DNA of 64,000 nt from Marivita sp. S6314 (GCF_023015985.1 NZ_JALKAO010000003.1:558001-622000); one strand, 5' to 3'; shown: positions 18,384 through 27,346, counted from the first letter of the stretch. Made by a program: numbers and translations. Notes: a model not told the origin generated them from the letters alone.

Positions 18384-19477
18384 CGCTTTCTGTCGATATC
18401 GCGCGGGATCTGGGCGGCTTTCGCCTTGAGACACAGTTTGACGCGCCGGACGGGGTGACGGTTTTGTTCGGCAGGTCGGGCAGCGGCAAGTCGTCGGTGG
18501 TCAAATCCGTTGCCGGGCTGTTGACCCCGGATCGCGGGCGCGTGCGCCTTGGCGACAGGACGCTGTTTGACACGCGCACCCGGACCAACGTACCGGTGCA
18601 CAAGCGCCGTTTGGGCTATGTGTTTCAGGACAGCCGCCTGTTCCCGCATCTGAATGTGCGCGACAACCTGTGTTATACGGCGCGTGTCACGGGGCGCGGC
18701 AGCCGCCGCCCCGAGGATGTCGGCGATCTCTTGGGTATCTCGCATTTGCTGGACCGCAAGACCCATGCGCTTTCTGGAGGCGAGGCGCAGCGCGTGGCGA
18801 TCGGGCGGGCGTTGTTGTCCCAGCCGGACATGCTATTGATGGACGAACCCCTGGCGTCGCTGGACGGACCACGCAAAGCGGAAATCCTGCCGTATCTGGA
18901 GACCCTGCGGCGCGAAACCGGTTTGTCGATCCTTTATGTCACCCATAACATGGCAGAGGTTGCCCGACTGGCCACGCATATCGTGTTGCTGGAAAACGGC
19001 TGCGTCGTGCGATCCGGTGCCCCGTCAGAGCTATTGACCGATCCGGATATGGTGCGCGTTCTGGGGGTTCGGGATGCCGGGGCGGTGTTGTCTGCAAAGG
19101 TGGTCGCCCAACCCGAAGACGGGATCAGCGAATTGTTGGTGTCCGCAGGGCGTCTGTTCCTGCCTGCCATAGATGCCCCGGTCGGTGCTGAATTGCGCGT
19201 GCGTATTCTGGCGCAGGACGTGATGTTGTCCGCAACCAGACCCGCAGGATTGTCGGCCTTGAACATCCTGCCGGTTCAGGTGCTTGCGTTGCGACGCGGC
19301 GACGGCCCCGGTGTGATCGTTCAGCTGCAGGCGGGTCAGGATCGCCTTTTGGCGCGGGTCACACGGCGCAGCGCTGACGCGATGGGACTGGCCCCGGGAA
19401 CGGCGTGTTATGCGGTGATGAAATCGGTGGCGGTGTCTCCCACCGATATTGCTGTCGGCTTGCAGAGCGGGCTTTAG
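18380..19477 (+). CDS. modC: molybdate ABC transporter ATP-binding protein
   Basis: Cytoplasmic ATPase of the ModABC importer, 365 residues. Walker A is FGRSGSGKSS (~residue 30), the ABC signature LSGGEAQRVAIGRALL, Walker B LLMDEPLASLD, and the switch His in YVTHNMAEVA. Residues ~290-360 are a C-terminal Mop domain (LSALNILPVQVLAL onward), which senses oxyanion in ModC. The start overlaps the modB stop by four bases. Molybdate serves Moco enzymes; no such enzyme is encoded next to it here. Confidence 0.96.
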   Translation: MTLSVDIARDLGGFRLETQFDAPDGVTVLFGRSGSGKSSVVKSVAGLLTPDRGRVRLGDRTLFDTRTRTNVPVHKRRLGYVFQDSRLFPHLNVRDNLCYTARVTGRGSRRPEDVGDLLGISHLLDRKTHALSGGEAQRVAIGRALLSQPDMLLMDEPLASLDGPRKAEILPYLETLRRETGLSILYVTHNMAEVARLATHIVLLENGCVVRSGAPSELLTDPDMVRVLGVRDAGAVLSAKVVAQPEDGISELLVSAGRLFLPAIDAPVGAELRVRILAQDVMLSATRPAGLSALNILPVQVLALRRGDGPGVIVQLQAGQDRLLARVTRRSADAMGLAPGTACYAVMKSVAVSPTDIAVGLQSGL

Positions 19478-19515
19478 CCGCTAGTTTGCGCGGGACAGAA
19501 TAAAAGGACCGTGCA

Positions 19516-20559
19516 ATGAAACAGAACCGATTGGGCAAGACCGACCTCATGGTGTCCGAGCTTTGCCTAGGCACCATGACCTTTGGCACGCAGACCTCGG
19601 AAGCCGACGCGCATCATCAGATGGAGACCGCGCTTGACGGGGGGATCAACGTCCTTGATGCCGCTGAAATGTACCCGGTGAACCCGATCTCGAAGGAAAC
19701 GATGGGGCGGACCGAGGAAATTCTGGGCAATTGGTTCGCCAAAACCGGGCGCCGCAATGACTGGATCGTTGCCACCAAGCATTCGGGTGCGGGTATGAAG
19801 CACGCCCGCGACGGTGCGCCGATTTCCTCCGACACCATTCCAAGCGCGGTCGAAGGATCGCTGAAGCGCCTGAAAACCGATCACATTGATCTTTACCAAC
19901 TGCACTGGCCCAATCGTGGGTCCTACATGTTCCGCCAGAACTGGACATTTGATCCGTCTTCCCAAGACCGCGCCGCGACGCTTCAGAACATGGCAGACGT
20001 GCTGGGGGCGCTGGGTCGCGAGATCGAAAAGGGCCGGATCCGGCATATCGGCCTGTCGAACGAAAGCGCGTGGGGCACGACGATGTGGCTTAGGGTGGCC
20101 GAGGCGATGGCGGGTCCGCGCATGGAAAGCATCCAGAACGAGTATTCGCTGATGTGTCGCATGGCAGATACCGATCTGGCGGAAATGATGGTGAACGAAC
20201 AGGTGTCGCTGTTGCCCTTCTCTCCGCTGGCGACCGGTTTTCTGACAGGCAAGTATCGCGACGGTGCGATCCCGGAAGGGTCCCGCATGGCGATCAATAC
20301 CGATCTGGGTGGGCGCAAGACGGACCGTGCGTTTGACGCGGTCGAAGCGTACGCCAGCGTGGCCAAGGAGGCAGGGCTTGATCTGCCCCTGATGGCACTG
20401 GCATGGTCGGCGCGCCGCCCGTTTGTGGCCTCTTCCATTTTCGGCGCAACCACCACAGAACAATTGCGCTATCTGCTCAAGGCGGCGGATGTTGCGCTGA
20501 ATGACGACGTCATATCCGCCTTGGATGAGACGCACAAACAGCATCCGATGCCGTTCTGA
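19516..20559 (+). CDS. aldo/keto reductase (Tas-like)
   Basis: NADP(H)-dependent carbonyl oxidoreductase with a TIM barrel, 347 residues. It begins MKQNRLGKTDLMVSELCLGTMTFGTQ. Catalytic tetrad candidates: Asp and Tyr in LDAAEMYP, Lys in IVATKHSG, His in LYQLHWP. The long DHIDLYQLHWPNRGSYMF segment and IRHIGLSNESAWG match the E. coli Tas subgroup. A ribosome-binding site AAAGGACC precedes the ATG. Physiological substrate is unknown. The downstream racemase gene starts 4 bp after its stop, suggesting a two-gene operon. Confidence 0.92.
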   Translation: MKQNRLGKTDLMVSELCLGTMTFGTQTSEADAHHQMETALDGGINVLDAAEMYPVNPISKETMGRTEEILGNWFAKTGRRNDWIVATKHSGAGMKHARDGAPISSDTIPSAVEGSLKRLKTDHIDLYQLHWPNRGSYMFRQNWTFDPSSQDRAATLQNMADVLGALGREIEKGRIRHIGLSNESAWGTTMWLRVAEAMAGPRMESIQNEYSLMCRMADTDLAEMMVNEQVSLLPFSPLATGFLTGKYRDGAIPEGSRMAINTDLGGRKTDRAFDAVEAYASVAKEAGLDLPLMALAWSARRPFVASSIFGATTTEQLRYLLKAADVALNDDVISALDETHKQHPMPF

Positions 20560-20563
20560 TCCG

Positions 20564-21703
20564 ATGACCCCCGATCCGACACCCGTCCCAAACGGTCCGC
20601 TTGCCGGCATCCGAATTCTAGAGGTCGAGGGCATCGGGCCGGGACCGTTTGCGGCAATGATGCTGGCTGATCTTGGGGCGGACGTGATCGTTGTCCATCG
20701 TCCGCGCTCTGGTCCGGTAGACGGCGTCCGGGACCAGCCGGTGACAGATCGCGGCAAGCGGTCGATTGTCCTCGATCTGAAGTCTTCGGATGATCGGGAG
20801 GTGTTTCTAGCCCTTGTTCGGGACGCCGATGGTCTGATCGAAGGGTTCCGCCCCGGCGTGATGGAACGTTTGGGTGTTGGGCCGGACGACTGTCATAGGA
20901 TCAATCCGCGCCTTGTTTATGGGCGGATGACCGGTTGGGGGCAGGACGGACCTTTGGCGCAACAGGCGGGGCACGACCTGAACTACCTTGCCCTGTCGGG
21001 GGCGCTATGGTCGTCCGGATTGGAGGGCGAACGCCCTGTTGTGCCGCCAACCCTTGTTGGAGACATCGGCGGAGGGGCGCTTTACCTTGTGGCCGGGCTG
21101 TTGTCGGGGTTTCTGGCGGTCGCGCGCACCGGGCAAGGAACGGTTGTGGACGCGGCAATCTATGATGGATCGGCGCATCTGCAGAACCTGCTTCAATCGA
21201 TTGACGGGCATGTCGAGCAGGGGGTTTCGGCGCAAGCCAATCCGTTGGTGGGGGCCCATTGGTCGCGGACCTATGCGTGCGCCGATAGCGGGTATCTCAG
21301 CGTTCAGTGTCTGGAGCCAAAGTTCTACCAGCTCTTCCTGGAAAAGCTGGATCTGGGGCAGGATCCGGATTTCGTGAACAACCAGTTTGATCGAACGGCG
21401 TGGCCCCGGCTGTCCGGGCGGCTTGCGACGGTGTTTGCCGGACAGACACTGGCCCATTGGGTGCAGCTTTTTGACGGGAGCGATGCCTGTGTGGCTCCTG
21501 TCCTGTCGCCGCGTGAGGCCTTTGCCCATCCGCATAATGCTGAACGCCAGACATGGCGCGACACAGATCAGGGATTGCAAGCAGCGGCGGCTCCGCGATT
21601 TTCCAATTGGCCGGCACCGGATCCGCGTCCCAGCCCGCACCGGGGGGCGCATTCTGACGTCATCCGTCACAGGCTTTCCAACGGGTCGGGTTGGCGCGAT
21701 TAG
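20564..21703 (+). CDS. alpha-methylacyl-CoA racemase family CoA transferase
   Basis: CaiB/BaiF class III enzyme of 379 residues. It most resembles alpha-methylacyl-CoA racemase, which inverts the 2-methyl centre of branched acyl-CoAs. Seen: LAGIRILEVEGIGPGPFAAM at the N-terminus, RPGVMERLGVGPDD, then GRMTGWGQDGPLAQQAGHDL carrying the catalytic His, and DAAIYDGSAHLQNL carrying the catalytic Asp. ATG 20564 is 4 bp after the aldo/keto reductase stop; a longer in-frame start at 20501 lies inside that gene and is rejected. Confidence 0.92.
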   Translation: MTPDPTPVPNGPLAGIRILEVEGIGPGPFAAMMLADLGADVIVVHRPRSGPVDGVRDQPVTDRGKRSIVLDLKSSDDREVFLALVRDADGLIEGFRPGVMERLGVGPDDCHRINPRLVYGRMTGWGQDGPLAQQAGHDLNYLALSGALWSSGLEGERPVVPPTLVGDIGGGALYLVAGLLSGFLAVARTGQGTVVDAAIYDGSAHLQNLLQSIDGHVEQGVSAQANPLVGAHWSRTYACADSGYLSVQCLEPKFYQLFLEKLDLGQDPDFVNNQFDRTAWPRLSGRLATVFAGQTLAHWVQLFDGSDACVAPVLSPREAFAHPHNAERQTWRDTDQGLQAAAAPRFSNWPAPDPRPSPHRGAHSDVIRHRLSNGSGWRD

Positions 21704-21710
21704 GCCGGGA

Positions 21711-22574
21711 TCACGCAAGACTGCGGCGTAAGCTGGCCAGATGGTTCGGGACGTCGCGCGCGCTGATACGCGCCTCGCGGACGAGATGGTCAAAATGGTC
21801 AGAAAACGCGCGAACGCGCTGGGTGTCACGGAACGCCAGATAGTTGCGGCCCACGTAGATCACCGCGAGCAGCGGACCGAACACGGTGATCGGGGCGGAA
21901 TACAGACGGCGCGCATCGAACAGGTAAAGGCGCAGCCGGGGGTACAGCGCGCTGGAAAGATCAAGCCAGTGATCCATTTGCTGCGCCCGGACACTGACGG
22001 GCAATCCCGCGTAATAGCCGGTGCCTTCGACAAAGCTGTCGATTTCGTAAAGCGGCATCGCGATTTCGTAGTCAGACCCGGATTGCCGCATCCAGGCCAA
22101 TCTGTTGGCGGAAGCCGTGATCGCTTGTGACGCCGTGCGTCCCAGATGCGGACCGTATTCCCATTCTAGCACGTCATTGGTCTTGAGCATGTCTGGCAAG
22201 GCCGCCGGGACATGCCGGATTTTGTAGCCGTTGGCCTCTTGGTGCCAATCGAAGATCTGTTGATCAATCAGCGCCCGGGGGGCATCGGTCAGGGTAAGCG
22301 CACTGGCCATCAGTTCCGCAGCTGTTTCCGGGTGCTCGGCAAGGCCCAGCAACCAATCGGCAGAGACACCCAGCACCTCGGCGCAGGATCCGACGACCTG
22401 CGCATTGGGCAGGCGGGCCGCATCATCGCGCAGGATCTGCGAGATGGTTGATCTGTCCACGTTCGATCTGCGCGCCAGGTCGCTTTGGTTCGATCCGGCA
22501 CGGTCAATCGCAATTTTCAATCGACTGCGAAACAGCGCAGCGCGGTGGCGTTTGTCCATGGGGATTTCTAACAT
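21711..22574 (-). CDS. XRE-family regulator with large C-terminal domain
   Basis: A 287-residue regulator. An XRE helix-turn-helix (~residues 20-75) shows SNQSDLARRSNVDRSTISQI and a VLGVSADWLLGLAE end, the usual link of this class. The C-terminal ~190 residues (from about DWHQEANGYKIRHVPAALPD) form an uncharacterised ligand-binding-like domain. Start choices are 22598, 22574 and 22559; 22574 is preferred because a GGTGA-N6-TCACC palindrome ends just upstream of it, consistent with autoregulation. It is divergent from a fatty acid desaturase, which it may control. Confidence 0.83.
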   Translation of the reverse strand: MLEIPMDKRHRAALFRSRLKIAIDRAGSNQSDLARRSNVDRSTISQILRDDAARLPNAQVVGSCAEVLGVSADWLLGLAEHPETAAELMASALTLTDAPRALIDQQIFDWHQEANGYKIRHVPAALPDMLKTNDVLEWEYGPHLGRTASQAITASANRLAWMRQSGSDYEIAMPLYEIDSFVEGTGYYAGLPVSVRAQQMDHWLDLSSALYPRLRLYLFDARRLYSAPITVFGPLLAVIYVGRNYLAFRDTQRVRAFSDHFDHLVREARISARDVPNHLASLRRSLA

Positions 22575-22576
22575 AC

Positions 22577-22592
22577 GGTGACAAAAATCACC
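22577..22592. promoter_or_regulatory. GGTGA-N6-TCACC palindrome, candidate operator
   Basis: The inverted repeat GGTGA-CAAAAA-TCACC lies directly before the XRE regulator start (22574) and 88 bp before the desaturase start. Location between divergent regulator and target suggests an operator; inference only. Confidence 0.5.
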
Positions 22593-22679
22593 AAGCATGA
22601 TGTTTGTGCACTGTTCACAGGCTGCTCAGCGTGCGCGATCGCGCGTAGTCTGAGGGCGGGAACGCAACATGGTGAACAT

Positions 22680-23612
22680 ATGAACGACACACAGACGCTC
22701 CGCGCGTCTGAACTGGTGCGCTTGGCGGAATGGCCGACCCTCGTGGTTCTGGGACTGACGTATCTGGTATGGGGCGTTGCGACGGTCTGGGTCGCGGATT
22801 GGTCGATACCTGCGGCAATTGTTCTGTGTGCCCTGGCAGGCGCGCAGCATTCGTCGCTCAGTCACGAGGCGCTGCATGGGCATCCGTTCAGAAACGACAC
22901 TCTGAACGCGGCGCTGGTTTTCCCGGCTTTGACGGTTTTTGTCCCCTACCTGCGATTTCGGGACACCCATCTTGCGCATCACAATGACGAGGTGTTGACC
23001 GATCCCTACGACGATCCGGAAACGAACTACCTTGATCCGGCTGTTTGGATGCACCTGCCCAGATGGAAACAAATCTTGTTTCGGGCGAACAATACGTTGG
23101 CCGGGCGTCTGCTGATTGGTCCCGCCCTCGGGCAAATCGCGTTCATGCGGGCGGATTGGGCGCTGATCCGGGCCGGGGATCGGCGCGTTCTGGCCGGATG
23201 GTTGTGGCACATCCCTGCGGTGGCAGTGGTGGTTGCCTGGATCGCGGCCGTCTCGGCGATGCCGGTTTGGGCATGGTTGCTGTCTGTCTACGCCGCGCTG
23301 TCGCTGCTCAAGCTCAGGACGTTTCTGGAGCATCGGGCGCATGACCGGACGCTGGCGCGCACCGCGATTGTCGAGGACGGTGGGTTTTTCGCGCTCTTGT
23401 TTCTGAACAACAACCTGCATGTCGTGCATCACCTCTATCCGGGTGTGCCGTGGTACGCGTTGCCGCAGGTCTATCGCGACGGCAAATCGGATTATCTGCG
23501 TCAGAACGACGGATACCGGTATCGCGCCTATTCCGAGGTCTTCCGGAAATACCTGTTCCGGGCCAAAGATCCGGTTCCGCACCCGCTTTATCCAGATGGA
23601 CATCGACACTGA
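22680..23612 (+). CDS. membrane fatty acid desaturase
   Basis: Integral-membrane di-iron desaturase/hydroxylase of 310 residues. Three His clusters are visible: SHEALHGHP (~62), DTHLAHHND (~100) and LHVVHHLYPG (~243), the FA_desaturase pattern. Four or more hydrophobic spans (about 20-60, 80-98, 175-215) surround them. ATG 22680 with a nearby GGTGAAC is preferred to the in-frame start at 22578. Likely introduces a double bond into membrane acyl chains; carotenoid or other lipid substrates cannot be excluded. Divergent from an XRE regulator. Confidence 0.88.
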   Translation: MNDTQTLRASELVRLAEWPTLVVLGLTYLVWGVATVWVADWSIPAAIVLCALAGAQHSSLSHEALHGHPFRNDTLNAALVFPALTVFVPYLRFRDTHLAHHNDEVLTDPYDDPETNYLDPAVWMHLPRWKQILFRANNTLAGRLLIGPALGQIAFMRADWALIRAGDRRVLAGWLWHIPAVAVVVAWIAAVSAMPVWAWLLSVYAALSLLKLRTFLEHRAHDRTLARTAIVEDGGFFALLFLNNNLHVVHHLYPGVPWYALPQVYRDGKSDYLRQNDGYRYRAYSEVFRKYLFRAKDPVPHPLYPDGHRH

Positions 23613-23631
23613 CCTGACGCCATAGAGACGT

Positions 23632-24534
23632 ATGGAACTTTGGATTGTCGCAAGTGTCGCCGCCGCGCTGTTTCAAACGGTGCGGTTCATGCTGCAAAAA
23701 GTGCTGAGCATTGATGTGCTGAGCACCGCAGGCGCGACCTTTGCACGGTTTGCCTATGCGGCCCCGGCATCGCTTGTAGTGACCCTTGTGTGGCTGAATG
23801 CAACAGGTGCCGCCTTTCCAGACTTGCACCTGGCGTTCTGGGGATATGCGCTTCAGGGCGCGCTGTCGCAGATTTTTGCAACGGTCTGTGTTGTGGCACT
23901 GTTTCGGCAGCGCAACTTTGCGGTGGGGATCACCTTCAAGAAGACAGAAGTCATTCAGGCGGCGATCCTTGGCGTCGCATTCTTTGGGGACGCTGTATCG
24001 CTGGCAGGATGGGGGGCGATCCTCATCGGGTTGATCGGGCTGTTGCTGCTGTCGCGCTCGCCAACCACGAACGAAGGATTTCTGAAAGGCCTGACCAGCC
24101 GCGCCACCATTCTTGGGCTGTCGTCGGGTTTCCTGTTCGCTTTGTCGGGCACCAGCTATCGCGCCGCCTCGCTTGAACTGGCCAGCGACGACGCCATGTT
24201 GCGCGCCTCGGTGACCCTGACCTGTGTGACCATGTCACAACTCGCGGGGATGGCGCTTTGGTTGCGGTGGCGGGAGCCGGGGCAGGTCACGGCCGTCTGG
24301 CGTGCACGATCTGTCGCGGTCTGGGTCGGGCTGACGTCGATGGCGGGGTCTTTGGGCTGGTTTCTGGCGTTCACTTTGCAAACCGCCGCTTATGTCAAAG
24401 CTGTGGGCCAGATCGAACTGATCTTTTCGATGATGGCCTCGGTGCTGTTTTTCAAAGAAAAGATCACGGCGCGCGAATATGCGGGCATTGGCTTTCTGGC
24501 GTTGTCGATCCTGACGTTTGTGCTGGTGCTTTAG
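23632..24534 (+). CDS. DMT-superfamily (EamA) permease
   Basis: Inner-membrane transporter of 300 residues with about ten hydrophobic spans, organised as two EamA repeats (approximately 1-145 and 155-295). The second repeat ends in the typical VKAVGQIELIFSMMASVLFF-like span and the terminal FKEKITAREYAGIGFL segment. Substrate unknown; metabolite export is typical of the family. It lies 19 bp after the desaturase stop on the same strand, so cotranscription is likely, and its end overlaps the convergent Nudix gene by four bases. Confidence 0.88.
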   Translation: MELWIVASVAAALFQTVRFMLQKVLSIDVLSTAGATFARFAYAAPASLVVTLVWLNATGAAFPDLHLAFWGYALQGALSQIFATVCVVALFRQRNFAVGITFKKTEVIQAAILGVAFFGDAVSLAGWGAILIGLIGLLLLSRSPTTNEGFLKGLTSRATILGLSSGFLFALSGTSYRAASLELASDDAMLRASVTLTCVTMSQLAGMALWLRWREPGQVTAVWRARSVAVWVGLTSMAGSLGWFLAFTLQTAAYVKAVGQIELIFSMMASVLFFKEKITAREYAGIGFLALSILTFVLVL

Positions 24535-25235
24535 TCGGCGATGGGCCGGCCATAAAGCCGCAGGAACAGGCTTTCTTCGTCATCATTGCGAAAGAACGGC
24601 ACCGACACTGGGGGGCGCGGATCGGCGGCGCGCGCCGCGACTTCTGCCAGAACAACTTCGGTGATGAAGGGCAGATCAAATCCCCGCACGTCTTCCAGTG
24701 CAATCCATTGCAGATGCGCAAGCTCATCCGACGCGGCCGAAAAATCATCGGGATCGGTGGCCAGGTCTTCGGCGTCGAGCAGGAAAAACCGGGCGTCGAA
24801 CCGGCGGGGCCGACCGGGAGGGGTGATCGCTCGGAACACGAATTGCATCGGGGCAGCATTTGGCAAATGGCCCATATCGGCAAAGCCGCGCCAGTTTTCC
24901 GGTGGATCGGTCCATGATCCGGACTGGCCCAGAACCTGTCCGGTTTCTTCCCAAAGCTCGCGGATGGCGGCGGCTGCGAGTGCGGGCGCGCAATCGGGCG
25001 GGGCGTCATCGGCCAGTCGGTTCGCACAAAGCGGCGTCAACGGTTGGGAGAACGGAACAACCGCGTCTTCGGGATCAACGGCACCGCCGGGAAACACGAA
25101 CTTGTTCGGCATGAAAGCCGCTTTGGCCCCGCGTTGTCCCATCAGGACGTGGGGTCGCGTCGCGCGATCGCGAAGAACGATGACGGTCGAGGCATCGCGG
25201 ATGGCGGTTTTGTCAATCGCAGGTGCGTCGCTCAT
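24531..25235 (-). CDS. Nudix hydrolase (NUDT19-like)
   Basis: A 234-residue Nudix-fold hydrolase. The N-terminal strand and metal region reads NKFVFPGGAVDPED, and the Nudix helix is AAIRELWEETGQVL, with the metal-binding REXXEE-type glutamates. The stretch between the GG and the helix is longer than in classical Nudix boxes, as in the NUDT8/NUDT19 group acting on CoA derivatives; substrate assignment is therefore only suggestive. The upstream DUF983 gene is 27 bp away on the same strand. Confidence 0.87.
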   Translation of the reverse strand: MSDAPAIDKTAIRDASTVIVLRDRATRPHVLMGQRGAKAAFMPNKFVFPGGAVDPEDAVVPFSQPLTPLCANRLADDAPPDCAPALAAAAIRELWEETGQVLGQSGSWTDPPENWRGFADMGHLPNAAPMQFVFRAITPPGRPRRFDARFFLLDAEDLATDPDDFSAASDELAHLQWIALEDVRGFDLPFITEVVLAEVAARAADPRPPVSVPFFRNDDEESLFLRLYGRPIAD

Positions 25236-25262
25236 GTCTGGCCCTTTGTCTGCCGGGCAGTG

Positions 25263-25655
25263 TCAGGATGTCGGGTCAGCGAACCCGTGCATCTGGCGTG
25301 ACCATTGGAAGGCCACGATTGCCCCTTTTAACCTGGGCAACAGATAAAGCGTTAATCCGACACAGCCAACGGCAAAGACAGTAAACAACACCAGCGGATC
25401 AGGGCGGAAGTTCACAAACACGATGTGCAACAGCGGCGCCATCAGGTGTCCGACAATCAGAATCGTCAGGTAAGCTGGGCCATCATCCGCGCGGTGATGG
25501 TGCAGTTCTTCACGGCACACCGGACAAGTGTCGCGTACCTTCAGGTACCCGCGCAGCAATGGGCCGCTGCCGCAATTCGGGCATTTCCGTCGCCAGCCAC
25601 GGCGCAAGGCGGGCCAGGTCGGCCGCTCTTCGTCTGTTGTCACGTCGTTAATCAT
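25263..25655 (-). CDS. DUF983 zinc-ribbon membrane protein
   Basis: A 130-residue member of DUF983, function unknown. A four-Cys motif is split as CPNCG (~residue 27) and CPVC (~44), followed by EELHHHRADDGPAY, typical of the family. Two hydrophobic spans follow (about 62-85 and 87-108). The ATG at 25655 is chosen for its GGAGAG site; the frame starts at 25676. In Rhodobacterales it usually neighbours housekeeping genes such as Nudix hydrolases, as here. Confidence 0.9.
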   Translation of the reverse strand: MINDVTTDEERPTWPALRRGWRRKCPNCGSGPLLRGYLKVRDTCPVCREELHHHRADDGPAYLTILIVGHLMAPLLHIVFVNFRPDPLVLFTVFAVGCVGLTLYLLPRLKGAIVAFQWSRQMHGFADPTS

Positions 25656-25814
25656 TGTCTCGCTCTCCGGGCGCAAACATGGCCTTTCGCGTCAATGAAC
25701 AACAGTCACCAAACTGTCCTTGCGTCTGGATGTCGCAAATCACGCCCCTGTGATCAGAAATCTTTCCAATCGTGCGACGGAAGTTCGGCGGGGGACCGTG
25801 AAACGCAGTGGATG

Positions 25815-25838
25815 GCAAGACAAAACAGATCGTCTTGC
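25815..25838. promoter_or_regulatory. inverted repeat GCAAGAC-N10-GTCTTGC
   Basis: Two perfect 7-bp half-sites at 25815-25821 and 25832-25838, about 53 bp upstream of the EF-hand gene. They could be a dimeric operator or a leader hairpin. No regulator is assigned. Confidence 0.35.
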
Positions 25839-25890
25839 GCCGCTATGACGACAAATCCGACCGCAGTGTCGGACATGGAAAGGAAACGAT

Positions 25891-26349
25891 ATGACATCGA
25901 CCAAGCAGGTTTCGGCACTTTTGAGTGCAGCGCTTTTGACAACAGGCGTCGGGACAGCGGTATCCGCGCAAGAGGCGGGCGGACGCGAAGATCGCCGGGC
26001 AGAGATGTTCGCGCGTCTTGATACGGACAAGAACGGTTCCGTCAGTGCGGAAGAGTTCGCTGCAGGGGCAAATCGGTTTGCCCGGTTGGACACGGATGGC
26101 GACGGTTTGCTGACGGCAGAAGAACTTGCCGCCGGTGGGCAGGACCGCGCTACGCGCAAGGCCGCCCGCATGATCGAGCGGCTTGACAGCAATGATGATG
26201 GCATGCTGTCCGAAGCCGAAATCGAAGCGCGGCGCGACCCGTCGCGCATGTTCGACCGGCTCGACGCCAATGACGATGGCGTGGTCAGCGAAGAAGAGTT
26301 CGCCGAAGCGCGGATGGGGCGTGGCGGCAAACGCCACCGCAACAAGTAA
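25891..26349 (+). CDS. exported EF-hand calcium-binding protein
   Basis: A 152-residue protein with a signal peptide ending near residue 26 (AVSAQ). Four canonical EF-hand loops follow in order: DTDKNGSVSAEE, DTDGDGLLTAEE, DSNDDGMLSEAE and DANDDGVVSEEE, all with acidic residues at loop positions 1, 3, 5 and 12. The C-terminus is basic (GRGGKRHRNK). A periplasmic Ca2+-binding or Ca2+-sensing protein (calerythrin/EfhP-like) is the best description. The ATG has AAAGGAAACG upstream. An ECF sigma operon begins 81 bp downstream on the same strand, suggesting a functional link. Confidence 0.88.
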   Translation: MTSTKQVSALLSAALLTTGVGTAVSAQEAGGREDRRAEMFARLDTDKNGSVSAEEFAAGANRFARLDTDGDGLLTAEELAAGGQDRATRKAARMIERLDSNDDGMLSEAEIEARRDPSRMFDRLDANDDGVVSEEEFAEARMGRGGKRHRNK

Positions 26350-26361
26350 CCGTCCACGGGT

Positions 26362-26387
26362 GTGAGCGATGCGCGTGCATCGCTCAC
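26362..26387 (+). other. strong hairpin between EF-hand gene and ECF sigma operon
   Basis: GTGAGCGATGC-GCGT-GCATCGCTCAC is a perfect 11-bp stem with a 4-base loop. It starts 13 bp after the EF-hand stop. No T-run follows, so a classical terminator is doubtful; a weak or Rho-assisted terminator, or mRNA stabiliser, is possible. Confidence 0.6.
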
Positions 26388-26430
26388 CAGTGGTGATAGA
26401 GTTCCGGGTACAGGCAAGCCGCAAGGTGAC

Positions 26431-27027
26431 ATGATCCAAGGTCCAACTGATCCAGCCGAAGAAGCACAATTACTTCAGGCCTACGCCGACGGGGATCGCG
26501 CCGCGGCGCAGGCCTTGGCGCGGCGCTATACACCGTTGGTCTATGCCCATGCGTGCCGCATGTTGAACGACGCAGGCGAAGCCGAGGATGTGGCACAGGA
26601 GGCCATGCTGCGTCTGTGGCGGCAGGCCCCGGGATGGGACGTTCATGGCGGGGCTTCGATCCGCACCTGGCTTTACAGGGTGACGGCCAACCTGTGCATT
26701 GATCGGCTGCGCAAGACCCGTCCGGACGGACTACCGCCGGAACTGGAGATTGCAGATGGCGGGCCGGGGGCCGAAACACGGATGCAGGACACCGCCCGGC
26801 GGCTCGCGCTGGAAGAGGCTCTGATGCAGCTTCCGGATCGGCAACGGCAAGCAGTGGTGCTGCGCCATATCGACGGATTGGGCAATACAGAGATTGCCCA
26901 GATCATGGACATTGGTCCACGCGCGGTCGAAAGTTTGACCGCGCGCGGCAAACGCGCGTTGACGGCTTTGCTAAGCGGTCAGCGGGCAGAGTTGGGGTAT
27001 ACAGATGACACAGTCCAGACCTCCTGA
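26431..27027 (+). CDS. ECF-type RNA polymerase sigma factor
   Basis: A 198-residue group 4 sigma factor. Region 2 covers ~25-95 with AEDVAQEAMLRLWRQAP and the -10-recognising YRVTANLCIDRLRK; region 4 covers ~130-185 with LPDRQRQAVVLRHIDGLG and the HTH NTEIAQIMDIGPRAVESL. ATG 26431 has AAGGTG upstream; the open frame begins at 26362 within a hairpin. It overlaps the next gene by 23 bp, the usual arrangement for a sigma factor with a downstream membrane partner that may act as its anti-sigma factor. Confidence 0.92.
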   Translation: MIQGPTDPAEEAQLLQAYADGDRAAAQALARRYTPLVYAHACRMLNDAGEAEDVAQEAMLRLWRQAPGWDVHGGASIRTWLYRVTANLCIDRLRKTRPDGLPPELEIADGGPGAETRMQDTARRLALEEALMQLPDRQRQAVVLRHIDGLGNTEIAQIMDIGPRAVESLTARGKRALTALLSGQRAELGYTDDTVQTS

Positions 27028-27346
27028 GGAGACGACGCTTGATGCGATGCTCGCGCGCGCCCGCGACACGGAAACCCGCGTGCCGGACGGGCTGATGACC
27101 CGCGTTCTTGAGGACGCCATCCGCGAGATGCCAAAGCCAGAGAAAGCGTCAGTTTGGCGGTATCTCCTTGGTGCGCTTGGCGGATGGCCTGCGGTGGCAG
27201 GGTTGGCAATGACGGCCTGTGTGGGCGTCTGGGCCGGTGGGGTCTTGTCGGATGACCTTGTCTGGACGCTGGGTTTGACCGAGGACGCATCGCTTGGTTT
27301 TGGCGCTGACCTTGGGGCGTTCGATATGCTTTTGGTGGATGGATAA
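27005..27346 (+). CDS. single-span membrane protein, possible anti-sigma factor
   Basis: A 113-residue protein with no recognised family. Its acidic cytoplasmic N-terminus (~1-45) resembles short anti-sigma regions (ARARDTETRVPDGLMTRVLED), one transmembrane helix lies at about 52-75 and a short periplasmic tail follows. It overlaps the ECF sigma gene by 23 bp, so translation is coupled. An anti-sigma role is inferred only from context; no zinc-binding HxxxCxxC motif is present. Confidence 0.7.
   Translation: MTQSRPPEETTLDAMLARARDTETRVPDGLMTRVLEDAIREMPKPEKASVWRYLLGALGGWPAVAGLAMTACVGVWAGGVLSDDLVWTLGLTEDASLGFGADLGAFDMLLVDG

Noticed and set aside
19567-20757. 396-codon minus-strand frame opposite the aldo/keto reductase
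   Set aside because: Antisense shadow of a clearly recognisable gene; composition is Arg/His-rich without domains.
26362-26387. Factor-independent terminator after the EF-hand gene
   Set aside because: The stem is strong but no T-run follows; listed only as a hairpin.
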